Shown: positions 1 to 7,150, counted from the first letter of the stretch. The stretch: DNA of 21,683 nucleotides from Psychrobacter sp. UBA3483 (GCF_002377905.1 NZ_DFQS01000024.1:1-21683); one strand, 5' to 3'. Made by a program: numbers and translations. Notes: generated from the sequence alone by a model not told the origin.

Positions 1-1
1 G

Positions 2-184
2 CATGAAAAATGTCCATTACACCTAAATTGTAAGATTCATTATCAAGTTGATGTCTATGAATTTGATGGCAGGGGTCATTGCACTTCATGTGTTAATCTA
101 AGAAGAAAATTAAACAGTATGGAAACTACTAAAAAGAAACAACTACATCATACGATCGCAAGAAATTTACTTAGGAAAATCTGA
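2..184 (+). CDS. 3' end of an unrecognised Cys/His-rich protein, start outside the window
   Basis: The frame is open from the left edge to a TGA at 182-184, giving 60 residues with no start in view. It contains C-x2-H-x2-C near the visible start (CPLHLNC), then C-x2-C (GHCTSC), then a Lys/Arg-rich tail ending in ARNLLRKI. This spacing resembles a small zinc-binding fold with a basic, possibly nucleic-acid-binding tail, but I do not recognise the family. The codons include several AGA and AGG, which are scarce in the large genes of this window, hinting at foreign origin. The gene converges on the tRNA-Leu gene and shares the hairpin at 192-221 as a possible terminator. A 61-codon open frame could still arise by chance. 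Confidence 0.4.
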   Translation, partial: HEKCPLHLNCKIHYQVDVYEFDGRGHCTSCVNLRRKLNSMETTKKKQLHHTIARNLLRKI

Positions 185-191
185 AATAAGA

Positions 192-221
192 AAAAGGCTT
201 CCAATTGCTTGGAAGCCTTTT
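192..221. terminator. Bidirectional hairpin terminator after tRNA-Leu
   Basis: An 11-base stem, AAAAGGCTTCC (192-202) with GGAAGCCTTTT (211-221), encloses an 8-base loop. On the minus strand the stem runs into five T residues just past the 3' end of tRNA-Leu. It can also serve the plus-strand gene that ends at 184. Confidence 0.85.
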
Positions 222-228
222 AATATAA

Positions 229-315
229 TGGTACCCGGAGCCGGACTTGAACCGGCACGCTATTACTAGCGAGGGATTTTAAATCCCTTGTGTCTACCAA
301 TTTCACCACCCGGGC
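229..315 (-). tRNA. tRNA-Leu (anticodon UAA)
   Basis: The minus strand reads as an 87-nt class II tRNA starting GCCCGGG and ending in an encoded CCA (complement of 229-231). The anticodon arm AGGGA-TTTAAAA-TCCCT places UAA at positions 34-36. A long variable arm (CTCGCTAGTAATAGCG) and a GGTTCAAGTCC T-arm are present. The sequence is close to the E. coli leucine UAA tRNA as I remember it. It lies 122 bases downstream of tRNA-Cys on the same strand and is probably cut from a common precursor. Confidence 0.95.
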
Positions 316-326
316 AAAACTTGTCT

Positions 327-358
327 TATCTAAAAGTAAGCTTTCTACTTATTAGATA
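327..358 (-). other. Strong hairpin in the tRNA-Cys/tRNA-Leu spacer
   Basis: TATCTAA-AAGTA (327-338) pairs with TACTT-A-TTAGATA (346-358), giving 12 base pairs with one bulged A and a 7-base loop. In the minus-strand transcript it sits 11 bases upstream of the mature 5' end of tRNA-Leu. It lacks a T-tract in either direction, so it looks like a processing or folding element of the tRNA precursor and not a terminator. Function is inferred. Confidence 0.5.
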
Positions 359-437
359 GTGGTCGCTATTATAAGCATTTCCATTAATAAAGCAAGCTAA
401 AATTAACATCATACTTATATATTTATAGCTAAATAAT

Positions 438-511
438 TGGAGGCTGAGGTCGGAATCGAACCGGCGTTAACGGAGTTGCAGTCCGCTGCATGACCACTCT
501 GCCACCCAGCC
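438..511 (-). tRNA. tRNA-Cys (anticodon GCA)
   Basis: The minus strand gives a 74-nt tRNA starting GGCTGGG and ending TCCA, with the CCA encoded (complement of 438-440). The anticodon loop CTGCAAC carries GCA. D-arm (GTGGCAGAGTGGTCATGCA) and T-arm (CCGGTTCGATTCCGA) are present. It is the first gene of a probable tRNA-Cys/tRNA-Leu transcription unit. Confidence 0.95.
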
Positions 512-525
512 AATCAAGGATGCCT

Positions 526-553
526 ATATTAGCAAAAATAATTTAAATTACAA
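526..553 (-). promoter_or_regulatory. Probable promoter of the tRNA-Cys/tRNA-Leu unit
   Basis: On the minus strand a -35-like TTGTAA (548-553) and a -10-like TAATAT (526-531) are 16 bases apart, and the -10 is extended by TGC. A start near 519 would leave a leader of about 8 bases before tRNA-Cys, typical of tRNA promoters. Confidence 0.5.
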
Positions 554-664
554 GTCATTTTTTAACGAAACAGCGCTTATTTGCTAAGTTGCCGCTATTT
601 AACCATAAATGAGGCATTATTTAAGCTTCAATAAGGTAAAAGGACAGCAAAAGTGGTGCAAATG

Positions 665-698
665 AAGTCATCGCCAAACCTAAATTCAGTGATGACTT
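665..698 (-). terminator. Hairpin downstream of the small transporter gene
   Basis: AAGTCATC (665-672) pairs with GATGACTT (691-698) around an 18-base loop, 32 bases beyond the stop of the 44-residue gene. There is no real T-tract on the minus strand, so it may be a weak or factor-assisted terminator or an mRNA-stabilising end. The rest of 512-729 shows no gene. Confidence 0.35.
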
Positions 699-729
699 GT
701 TAAAAATAATTATTCTAGTTTAGCGCTTG

Positions 730-864
730 CTAGACAATATCTTGATTATTACGTTTTGCTTTTTTGAAATCGCGATAAGTTGCGGTACAGATTAATGTCA
801 GCACCCCAAGGGTAATCGCCGGCCAGACGAGGATATAAAATCCATAGATAAAGACGTTGTCCAT
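730..864 (-). CDS. 44-residue single-TM protein, putative transporter small subunit
   Basis: ATG at 864 follows a strong ribosome-binding site (AAGGAGA, 5 bases before the start) and the frame ends at a TAG at 730-732. The protein begins MDNVFIYGFYILVWPAI, has one membrane segment (about residues 5-28), and ends in a positively charged tail (YRDFKKAKRNNQD). Its charge pattern suggests the C-terminus is cytoplasmic. Very small proteins of this build are commonly found directly behind sodium:solute symporter genes in Moraxellaceae and relatives and are annotated as transporter small subunits. Here it lies 102 bases downstream of such a gene in the same direction, so it probably belongs to that transporter. 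Its exact role, stability or assembly of the carrier, is not known from the sequence. Confidence 0.8.
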   Translation of the reverse strand: MDNVFIYGFYILVWPAITLGVLTLICTATYRDFKKAKRNNQDIV

Positions 865-930
865 GATGTCTCCTTATAGTGTTTATATAAATTTTTTGCT
901 TACTAGACTTCAGTAACAATGGCTAGCCAA

Positions 931-951
931 GCATTGGTTAACCATCAATGC
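931..951 (-). other. Inverted repeat between symporter and small-subunit genes
   Basis: GCATTG (931-936) pairs with CAATGC (946-951), and the centre contains the perfect palindrome TGGTTAACCA (935-944). It lies in the 102-base gap of the symporter/small-protein unit. It has no T-tract, so an mRNA processing or differential-stability element is more likely than a terminator. Confidence 0.3.
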
Positions 952-966
952 CTAATAAGATTTTGC

Positions 967-2634
967 CTAAGATTTTGGTAATGCTTGTGCTTGCGGCTGT
1001 TTATCGTAGTTGCCCACCCGCTGTTTAATGAGGTCAAAATCAAAATGCTCGTCACCCATAAGGCTAACAATCACGCAGACGATGGTACTGGCACCGTAAG
1101 CGGTCAAGGAAGCCAGCAAGACCATATATTGGCGTAAAAAGCCGGTGGCGAAAATGAGCATCAGTAATAGCGTAATAGCGGCGGCGACCATACCGATTTT
1201 GCGTCCTAAAAAGCCAAAGACCATGAGTCCAATCACGACAGCAGCGCCAACACTGGCCAAAATCTCAAAGAATAGTGCGGTGAAGCCTTCAATAGGAATC
1301 AGCTCAAAGCGTGCGACGCAAAATAATAACAACCCGACGATGACAGCTGAGGTAAAGGCCAGATTGGTCACGCGATTCCAGAATACACTGGCAATCACAG
1401 GGAATACAATGGTGCCCCACAATGCGCCAACGAAGACCAACATGACCAATATATCAAGCTTAAAGCTGGCAAAAATCAATCCAGCAGCGGTGGCAATAAT
1501 CATGGTTGAGCGTCCAACCAGCATCATGGTTTTTGGTTTTACGCGCCCTTTAGCGATATTTTTGCCATAAACGTCCGCCATCATAATCGTTGATAGCGCG
1601 GATAAATCTGAGTCAGCGGTTGAGGATAACGAGCCAATGACCAAAATAAAGAACAAGGCAATAAAGACCGGATGCAAATAAGTACTAACCATTTGCGGGA
1701 TTAAGTTGTTCATATTGCCATCAAGCGGTTCAATACCAATGGTCAAAGCCATCAAACCAATCATACCAAGACCAATGACGATGCCCGCGTAGCCGACCGT
1801 TGCAGTGACAAAAGTGGCTTTGATTTTGGTTTTATCAATGGCAAATAATCGCTGGGTAATGGTTTGGTTGCCGATGGCATAAGCCAATACCGCGACAAAA
1901 TAAGGCGCCCCTTGCTGAAAAAAGGCTTCAGAAGAAAACAGGTTTTGCTGCTCTAAGGTTAAGTTTGATAAGCCACTGACCATGACCGCAGGCCCGCCCA
2001 TGGCAAATAGCACCGCAGGGATGATGATGACTCCAATCGCCATCAAAGCAACCAATTGAGCAAAATCGGTAAATACTGACGCTCGAAATCCAGAGGTTAA
2101 CGTATAGCTGAGCACTCCGACACCTGCGATAATGACGCCGGTCTGAAACGATAACGGTGATAATACTGATACCAAAGCACCAGCAGCGGTGAAGTTGACC
2201 ATCAAGCTAATTAAGCTGCCCATAAGGTTAGATATGGCTAAAATTAATTGGCTTGATGATCCGTGGCGGGCGTGGATAAGTTCACCTAAGGTGTGTCCAT
2301 TAGGAGCAAGTTCGCGAAAGCGCATGCCAAAAGGGTAGATGAATAAAATCATCAAAGCGCCCCAAAAACCATAATGTAGCGGTCCTGAAACGCCGTATTT
2401 ATAACCGGAGGTTGCAGCCGCATAAAACGAGGCTGCCCAAATCCAAGTTGCAGTCATACTCGCCGCGCCCATGCCAAAACCGACACCATGACCGGCGACC
2501 ATAAATCCAGAAGTGGTTTCCTTATCTTTTTTAATCAATAAAGACAGCAGGTAAGTACCGCCATAAAATCCTAATAAAAGTAAAAGAATGGTGATTGATG
2601 AAAATTGGAACAATGACTCAGTTTTCAAATTCAT
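967..2634 (-). CDS. Sodium:solute symporter family (SSS) transporter
   Basis: A roughly 555-residue inner-membrane carrier that should couple uptake of a small solute to Na+. About 13-14 hydrophobic segments are visible. Family marks include the N-terminal GFYGGTYLLSLLIKK segment, the YYAA/SFYAAATSGYKYG-like region after the first helices, and the Ser-rich helix SSTADSDLSALSTIMMADVYG (about residues 333-353), which matches the Na+-binding helix of the SSS fold. The protein ends in a soluble tail (DFDLIKQRVGNYDKQPQAQ). The frame extends 42 codons further upstream, but that stretch does not look like a transporter, and the family starts at about MNLKTES. The GAGG preceding the ATG at 2634 is only one base away, so a TTG at 2628 (7 bases from GAGG) is a possible alternative start. 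Substrate cannot be told; the 44-residue partner follows downstream. Confidence 0.85.
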   Translation of the reverse strand: MNLKTESLFQFSSITILLLLLGFYGGTYLLSLLIKKDKETTSGFMVAGHGVGFGMGAASMTATWIWAASFYAAATSGYKYGVSGPLHYGFWGALMILFIYPFGMRFRELAPNGHTLGELIHARHGSSSQLILAISNLMGSLISLMVNFTAAGALVSVLSPLSFQTGVIIAGVGVLSYTLTSGFRASVFTDFAQLVALMAIGVIIIPAVLFAMGGPAVMVSGLSNLTLEQQNLFSSEAFFQQGAPYFVAVLAYAIGNQTITQRLFAIDKTKIKATFVTATVGYAGIVIGLGMIGLMALTIGIEPLDGNMNNLIPQMVSTYLHPVFIALFFILVIGSLSSTADSDLSALSTIMMADVYGKNIAKGRVKPKTMMLVGRSTMIIATAAGLIFASFKLDILVMLVFVGALWGTIVFPVIASVFWNRVTNLAFTSAVIVGLLLFCVARFELIPIEGFTALFFEILASVGAAVVIGLMVFGFLGRKIGMVAAAITLLLMLIFATGFLRQYMVLLASLTAYGASTIVCVIVSLMGDEHFDFDLIKQRVGNYDKQPQAQALPKS

Positions 2635-3049
2635 ACCTCGCAATTGTTTGAAGAATAAAGGTTTGCAATAAAAGTCATGCCACAAACTGTTAGGAATGTA
2701 ATAGGACGCATTGGTTCTATTCGCTGCTTGTATACAGCGCACAAGCACGCAATGAGGCAAGCCAAACGCTCACGTTAAATGTGATGCCGCTTTTTCATTT
2801 AGCACAGCCTGTTAGACAAATATTTGACAAAAAATATAGACTAAAAATTTGTCTTAGAAATAACGGCGGCAACTCTCAATAGGCGTCTGTTAATGGATTG
2901 ACCATTACGCTGTCAAGTGATGCCTACTCGATAGTAACGAGACGCTAAAAGACGCTTATTGACTAAGCATCTCTAGCAAAAATACGGATAAGCACTGAGC
3001 CTAAACTGCTTGAGCGGTGCTAAATAGAGCTGTTTATAGTAGCTGCGTT

Positions 3050-3251
3050 AAGCAACAGTTAGGATGGATTTTCATCCCTTTATTGCTTGTGAGCGAACAT
3101 CCGCTGTCGTGATAATAAGTAAATTTTTACGGCAGTTATTGCCAGTATTTACTTCTCATTAATAAATAAAACTACAGCGATGTTAAATTATCGTAACATG
3201 TTTGTGCGGTAAGAGTAACCTATTCTGTCTGCTATCTCAAATTTTACCGCA
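3050..3251. other. Cluster of nested hairpins, possible structured RNA or operator array
   Basis: Four stems follow one another. AAGCAA (3050-3055) pairs with TTGCTT (3083-3088), enclosing GGATG/CATCC (3062-3066/3073-3077). AAGTAAAT (3117-3124) pairs with ATTTACTT (3147-3154), enclosing GGCA/TGCC (3131-3134/3140-3143). ATGTTA (3180-3185) pairs with TAACAT (3194-3199). TGCGGTAA (3205-3212) pairs with TTACCGCA (3244-3251). A loose plus-strand promoter, TTGTGA to GATAAT with 18 bases between, lies at 3087-3116. It could be a small RNA, a leader or regulator-binding sites. AT-rich DNA gives some such pairing by chance. Confidence 0.3.
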
Positions 3252-3335
3252 GACTTTTTAGTCAGCCAGCATTAAGATAAACTAATAGGTCGTCATTAAA
3301 ATGATCCTAATAAGCAGAAGAGGTTAGGAGAAACT

Positions 3336-3365
3336 ATGAAGTTTAAACAAATTTTCTTGTATTAA
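3336..3365 (+). CDS. Possible 9-codon minigene or remnant of a broken gene
   Basis: An ATG at 3336 is preceded by TTAGGAG with a 5-base gap, one of the better ribosome-binding sites in the window, yet the frame MKFKQIFLY stops after nine codons. The peptide looks like the first residues of a signal peptide. It may be a leader peptide or the start of a decayed gene. No downstream frame on the plus strand continues it convincingly. Confidence 0.2.
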   Translation: MKFKQIFLY

Positions 3366-3385
3366 GGAAAGGTAACGATAAAGGC

Positions 3386-3505
3386 TAGGGGCTCTTTTAC
3401 GAACTTACAGGGAGAGTTAAGTTGAAGTAAAAATAAGTAGAAAATAGTTATTGCTTAGCGGTTTAGTGATAGAGTTAAATGGATATAATAAAAGAGTCGC
3501 CCCTA
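3386..3505. repeat. Widely spaced inverted repeat
   Basis: TAGGGGCTCTTTTA (3386-3399) is repeated in inverse orientation at 3489-3505 as TAAAAGAG-TCG-CCCCTA, differing by a 3-base insertion. The arms bound a 120-base segment ending 10 bases before the fdhD stop. No flanking target duplication is visible. It could be a decayed miniature element or a long-range stem in the 3' end of the fdhD transcript. Confidence 0.3.
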
Positions 3506-3515
3506 ACTTGTTGTT

Positions 3516-4565
3516 TTAAGCGTCTTTATAATTGGTATAATAAGTAACTCGGTCATCGCGTAAAAACCCTGCCAGTCCCAAACCATAGTGTTCAGCGACG
3601 CGTACTGCAGTACTGGTCGGTGCCGACATACCAACGAGCCAAGGAATGTGGCTACGAATGGATTTTTGTACCAGCTCAATAGACAATCGCGAGGTCATCA
3701 CCACGCATGTCAGCTTGGTCTTGTTGCGCAATTGCCAACCGATGAGTTTATCAAGTGCGTTATGACGCCCTACGTCTTCAAATAAATACAAATCCTTGCC
3801 TTGCATGGTGGCTGCAGCGTGTACCGCACCAGTGAGTTGATGGGTATGCTGGGCGGCGTTAATTTGCTGATGCATGTGCTGTAAATAATTAAGACTGGGC
3901 ACGGAGGATTCTGACTGTTTTTGTTGCAAGCCAGATGATAAATAATGACTTAAATCAGGAAGCGCTTGCGAAAGCCCGGTGATACCGCACATACCGCAGC
4001 CTGTACGTCCTGCTAGCTGTCGCCTTTGCGCTTGAATACGCTGATGACAGCGCTGATTTAATACCAGCTCTACTACGTATACATCATAGTCTTGCAACTG
4101 CGCTGAAAATTGCTCAAATGCCGTCTTTTCGTCAAGCAAGTCATCTGCTAAATCACTGGTGAATCTTCGATAACTGGCAATATCGGTCAGTTGCGTCACC
4201 TCCCAATCTAATAACTCATGACTATGATGAATCAATCCTTCGCTATATAAAAAGCCAATGGCAAGAAAATCAAGCTGATAGGGGCTTGCCATCAATATAG
4301 CGTAATGGATACCATTAATGACAATCGCAACCGCTGCCTCTACTGCCAGCAGCGCTGATTTGTCATTAACCTCTATTTCTGCATTTTTAGAAGAGACATT
4401 TGCTGTAGATAAATAAGCATGTTTTTGCGTTAAATGTAGGCGCGATAAAGGCACAGTCTGCACATCCATTATTGGCGCAGCAGCATGATCAGCATTGGTT
4501 TCTAAATCGGCCGCTGAGTCATTTATCCAAGGTTCTACTGCAACTGCGTTATGTTTACTGAGCAT
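3516..4565 (-). CDS. fdhD: FdhD, sulfurtransferase for formate-dehydrogenase-type enzymes
   Basis: FdhD carries sulfur from a cysteine desulfurase to the molybdenum cofactor and is needed for activity of formate-dehydrogenase-type enzymes. The 349-residue product has the family's paired cysteines in GRTGCGMCGITGL (C190 and C193), the segment TGAVHAAA (245-252) and the conserved EDVGRHNALDK (263-273), then TSRLSIELVQKS and a C-terminal GLGLAGFLR. The first 60 or so residues are an extension beyond the usual roughly 270-280-residue length and look disordered. ATG at 4565 has only a weak, distant AAGG, while M33 is an alternative start. It lies 36 bases behind the molybdopterin oxidoreductase in the same direction, so the two are almost surely cotranscribed and this FdhD probably serves that enzyme. 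Confidence 0.93.
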   Translation of the reverse strand: MLSKHNAVAVEPWINDSAADLETNADHAAAPIMDVQTVPLSRLHLTQKHAYLSTANVSSKNAEIEVNDKSALLAVEAAVAIVINGIHYAILMASPYQLDFLAIGFLYSEGLIHHSHELLDWEVTQLTDIASYRRFTSDLADDLLDEKTAFEQFSAQLQDYDVYVVELVLNQRCHQRIQAQRRQLAGRTGCGMCGITGLSQALPDLSHYLSSGLQQKQSESSVPSLNYLQHMHQQINAAQHTHQLTGAVHAAATMQGKDLYLFEDVGRHNALDKLIGWQLRNKTKLTCVVMTSRLSIELVQKSIRSHIPWLVGMSAPTSTAVRVAEHYGLGLAGFLRDDRVTYYTNYKDA

Positions 4566-4601
4566 TATATTTTAACCATTACCTTTATCAAACCATCTTT
4601 A

Positions 4602-6998
4602 TTAAGCGCTGGCGGCTAGTGTGCCCTCATTAACGCGCTGCAGAACAACGGTGACGGATTTATAAGAAGGCGTCCTTGAGTCTGGCGCGTGAGTGTCTAA
4701 GTCGATAAGGTCGTTACATTCAGGATAATAGGTCGCCACCGCATTGGCAGCGATATCCATCTCAGTCAGTATTAATGGACCTAAGGTGCGCTGTTCATCT
4801 TGGCTGTCTTGACGCGATACCATAACGCTATCGCCTTTTTGCCAACCTAAACGCTTGATTTCATCGGGATGCATAAATAACACGTCGCGGCGGTTGGTCT
4901 GGCGATAGCGGTCTTTAAACCCGAAAATCATGGTGTTAAATTGATCATGACTGCGGACACTGGTTAGCTGCCATACTTTTTGCTCAGCGCTTTGGGTGTG
5001 ATTGTGATCGCTATTGCTTGGATGAATCTCGGGTTCATTATTTTTGCTATGGTCACTTTTAGCATTGTTATTTTTAGCATGGCTATGATAGCTCGATGTG
5101 GTTTCTGCCATCTGTGCTGCGACATAAGTAATCGGATATTGTGGGACTTCAAACTGCGCTTTGCCGCTATCGGTATTCCAAACGCGATGACGGGCAGGGT
5201 GATATAAATGAAAACCGCGCTCGTTTTCACGAATACGATCGTTAAAATTCTCAAAGCCTTCAATAGCTTGAGCAATATAATTACGGATGATATCGAAGTC
5301 GCTGCTCATGGTTTGCCATGGAATAGACGAATCAGTGCCAAGGACGTGGGTTGCCATATCGGCCACAATTTGCGCTTCAGATTTTAAATCATCACTAATC
5401 GGCTCAATGCGACCGCGCGTAGCAACAATTTGGCACATAGAGTCTTCAATCGTCGCGAACTGCTCACCTTTCGCCGTTACTAAGCGTTCGGTACGACTGA
5501 TACAAGGTAAAATAAGGTTGTTTTTACCCGGATATAGCATGGTTTCATTGAGTTTGGTGCCAATAAAAACATTAAGCTCGGTAGTGGTTAAGGCCGTTTG
5601 AATCGTACTTTTATCGGGTGCGGCGACGGCATAATTACCGCCCATGCTGATAAAGGCTTTGAGCTTACCTTGCATTAATGCTTTTGCCCCAGCGATGACA
5701 TCAAGCCCATCTTCTTGCGGCATAGGGCGCTTGAACACGCGCTCAAGGCTATCAAGTAAGCTCTGTTTAGGGCGCTCATGGATACCCATGGTGCGATCGC
5801 CCTGCACATTGGAGTGACCACGCACCGGTGAAGCGCCAGCGCCATCGACCCCAATCATACCCATGAGTAGCAGCAAATTGGTAATCATGGCGACGTTATC
5901 TTCGCCTTGGACATGTTGGGTAATACCCATGCCCCAGGTGCAAATGGTCGCTGGGCTATCAGCAACAAGTTTGGCAAGTTTAATAATGTCTGCTTTACTA
6001 ATACCGCAGCCAAGCTCTACGTCTGCCCAAGACTGCTGGCGTAACCAAGTATCGAGCGCCTCATAACCTGATGTGTGCTGCTCAATAAAATCATTATCAA
6101 TTTTGCCATTTTTGGTCAGCCATTTGGCCAAGCCCGTCAATAAAGCAGTATCACCACCGATTTGAATTTGAATGACTTCATCAACCATTTCATCACTTTG
6201 CCCTGCGGCCATATGGGTAGGTTTTTGCGGATTTCTAAACTTGCTTAAACCTTGCTCACGCATCGGATTGATAGAGATAATTTTGCAGCCTTGCTTATGA
6301 GCGTGTGCCAGCATCTCAAGCATACGCGGATGATTGGTGGCAGGATTTTGCCCAAACAGCATAATCAGCTTCGCTTGCTCAAAATCTTCCAAAACCACCG
6401 TGGCTTTACCGACGCCTAACTGTTTGCCGAGCATCACTGACGTTGGCTCGTGACACATATTTGAGCAATCTGGCAAATTATTGGTGCCAAAACAGCGCAC
6501 AAACAATTGATACATAAAAGCAGGCTCGTTAGTGACGCGTCCTGAGGTGTAAAATAACGCTTCATCTGGCGAAGCAAGATTTTTTAACGTATCAGCAATA
6601 CGCTCATAAGCCGCCTGCCACGAAATCGCCACATAGCGGTCTTGCCCCGCATCATAATATAACGGCTCTGATAAGCGCCCGCTGTGCTCAAGCTCGTAGC
6701 CTGACCAACCTTGTAGTTCTTTAACGCTATGTTTGGCGAAAAATGCGGCATCGGCGCGCCTACTCATTGTTTCACTAGCAATGACTTTAATACCCGTTTC
6801 ACAGACATCAAGGCTTTTATGGGTCTTATGATCCGGCCATGCACAGCCCGGACAGTCAAAGCCGCCATTAGGCTGATTACTATGCAAAATACTTATGCTA
6901 CCACGCAAAAAAGCTTTGTAATCCATTAACTTACGAGTAGAAGCAACCAAAGCTGGCCAACCAGCAGCAGGGTGAGAGTAAATAGGAATTTTACGCAT
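4602..6998 (-). CDS. FdhF/YdeP-family molybdopterin oxidoreductase
   Basis: A 798-residue cytoplasmic oxidoreductase of the formate-dehydrogenase alpha-like group, which holds a bis-molybdopterin guanine dinucleotide cofactor and an iron-sulfur cluster. Near the N-terminus GGFDCPGCAWPD and VCETG supply C49, C52 and C66, as expected for the YdeP branch. CHEPTS (C182) lies in the cofactor region, and GQNPATNHPRM, GMGITQHVQGEDNV and the C-terminal dinucleotide-binding domain (from about 674) follow. No Tat signal is seen. Start 6998 is chosen because GAGG sits 8 bases upstream; an upstream extension of 29 codons is unlikely to be translated. A His/Asn-rich linker interrupts residues 632-673. No formate-dehydrogenase beta or gamma genes are nearby; fdhD follows. 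E. coli YdeP is linked to acid resistance, so formate as substrate is only one possibility. Confidence 0.88.
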   Translation of the reverse strand: MRKIPIYSHPAAGWPALVASTRKLMDYKAFLRGSISILHSNQPNGGFDCPGCAWPDHKTHKSLDVCETGIKVIASETMSRRADAAFFAKHSVKELQGWSGYELEHSGRLSEPLYYDAGQDRYVAISWQAAYERIADTLKNLASPDEALFYTSGRVTNEPAFMYQLFVRCFGTNNLPDCSNMCHEPTSVMLGKQLGVGKATVVLEDFEQAKLIMLFGQNPATNHPRMLEMLAHAHKQGCKIISINPMREQGLSKFRNPQKPTHMAAGQSDEMVDEVIQIQIGGDTALLTGLAKWLTKNGKIDNDFIEQHTSGYEALDTWLRQQSWADVELGCGISKADIIKLAKLVADSPATICTWGMGITQHVQGEDNVAMITNLLLLMGMIGVDGAGASPVRGHSNVQGDRTMGIHERPKQSLLDSLERVFKRPMPQEDGLDVIAGAKALMQGKLKAFISMGGNYAVAAPDKSTIQTALTTTELNVFIGTKLNETMLYPGKNNLILPCISRTERLVTAKGEQFATIEDSMCQIVATRGRIEPISDDLKSEAQIVADMATHVLGTDSSIPWQTMSSDFDIIRNYIAQAIEGFENFNDRIRENERGFHLYHPARHRVWNTDSGKAQFEVPQYPITYVAAQMAETTSSYHSHAKNNNAKSDHSKNNEPEIHPSNSDHNHTQSAEQKVWQLTSVRSHDQFNTMIFGFKDRYRQTNRRDVLFMHPDEIKRLGWQKGDSVMVSRQDSQDEQRTLGPLILTEMDIAANAVATYYPECNDLIDLDTHAPDSRTPSYKSVTVVLQRVNEGTLAASA

Positions 6999-7114
6999 GA
7001 TAGACCTCATAAGCGAATGGCGATAAGTAAGTAAGACTGTAAGAAAAGTCATTGCCTTAAGCACTACTATATAATGGCTGGCCAAAATTTTTTAGTCGCA
7101 TTAACCATAGATAA

Positions 7115-7150
7115 CAAAAAACCTCAAAGCAATTCACGCGTTTGAGGTTT
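7115..7150 (-). terminator. Terminator of the cytochrome/tsdA operon
   Basis: AAACCTCAAA (7119-7128) pairs with TTTGAGGTTT (7141-7150) around a 12-base loop, followed on the minus strand by six T residues (complement of 7116-7121). It lies about 50 bases past the tsdA stop and separates that operon from the oxidoreductase/fdhD unit. Confidence 0.85.

Larger units (their letters stand above)
2635..3515. other. Long intergenic region rich in inverted repeats, no convincing gene
   Basis: About 880 bases lie between the end of fdhD and the start of the symporter. No long frame with coding character is seen on either strand. The part nearest the symporter must hold its promoter, but I could not pick one clear -10/-35 pair. 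It contains a perfect inverted repeat TAATGG-attga-CCATTA (2891-2907), a cluster of hairpins (3050-3251), a 9-codon minigene with a good ribosome-binding site (3336-3365) and a long inverted repeat (3386-3505). Confidence 0.6.

Noticed and set aside
1145..1570. 141-codon plus-strand open frame
   Set aside because: It lies wholly antisense to the symporter, has a low-complexity Thr/Ile/Pro-rich translation and no domain; it is a shadow of the real gene.
2635..2760. 42-codon N-terminal extension of the symporter
   Set aside because: The extra residues are not hydrophobic in the pattern of the family, and no ribosome-binding site precedes them.
4964..5601. Open frames on both strands inside the oxidoreductase gene
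   Set aside because: They overlap the strongly supported molybdopterin oxidoreductase, partly across its low-complexity linker, and show no domain or ribosome-binding site worth keeping.
6999..7085. 29-codon N-terminal extension of the oxidoreductase
   Set aside because: The ATG at 6998 has GAGG at good spacing and gives the expected family N-terminus; the extension has no ribosome-binding site.
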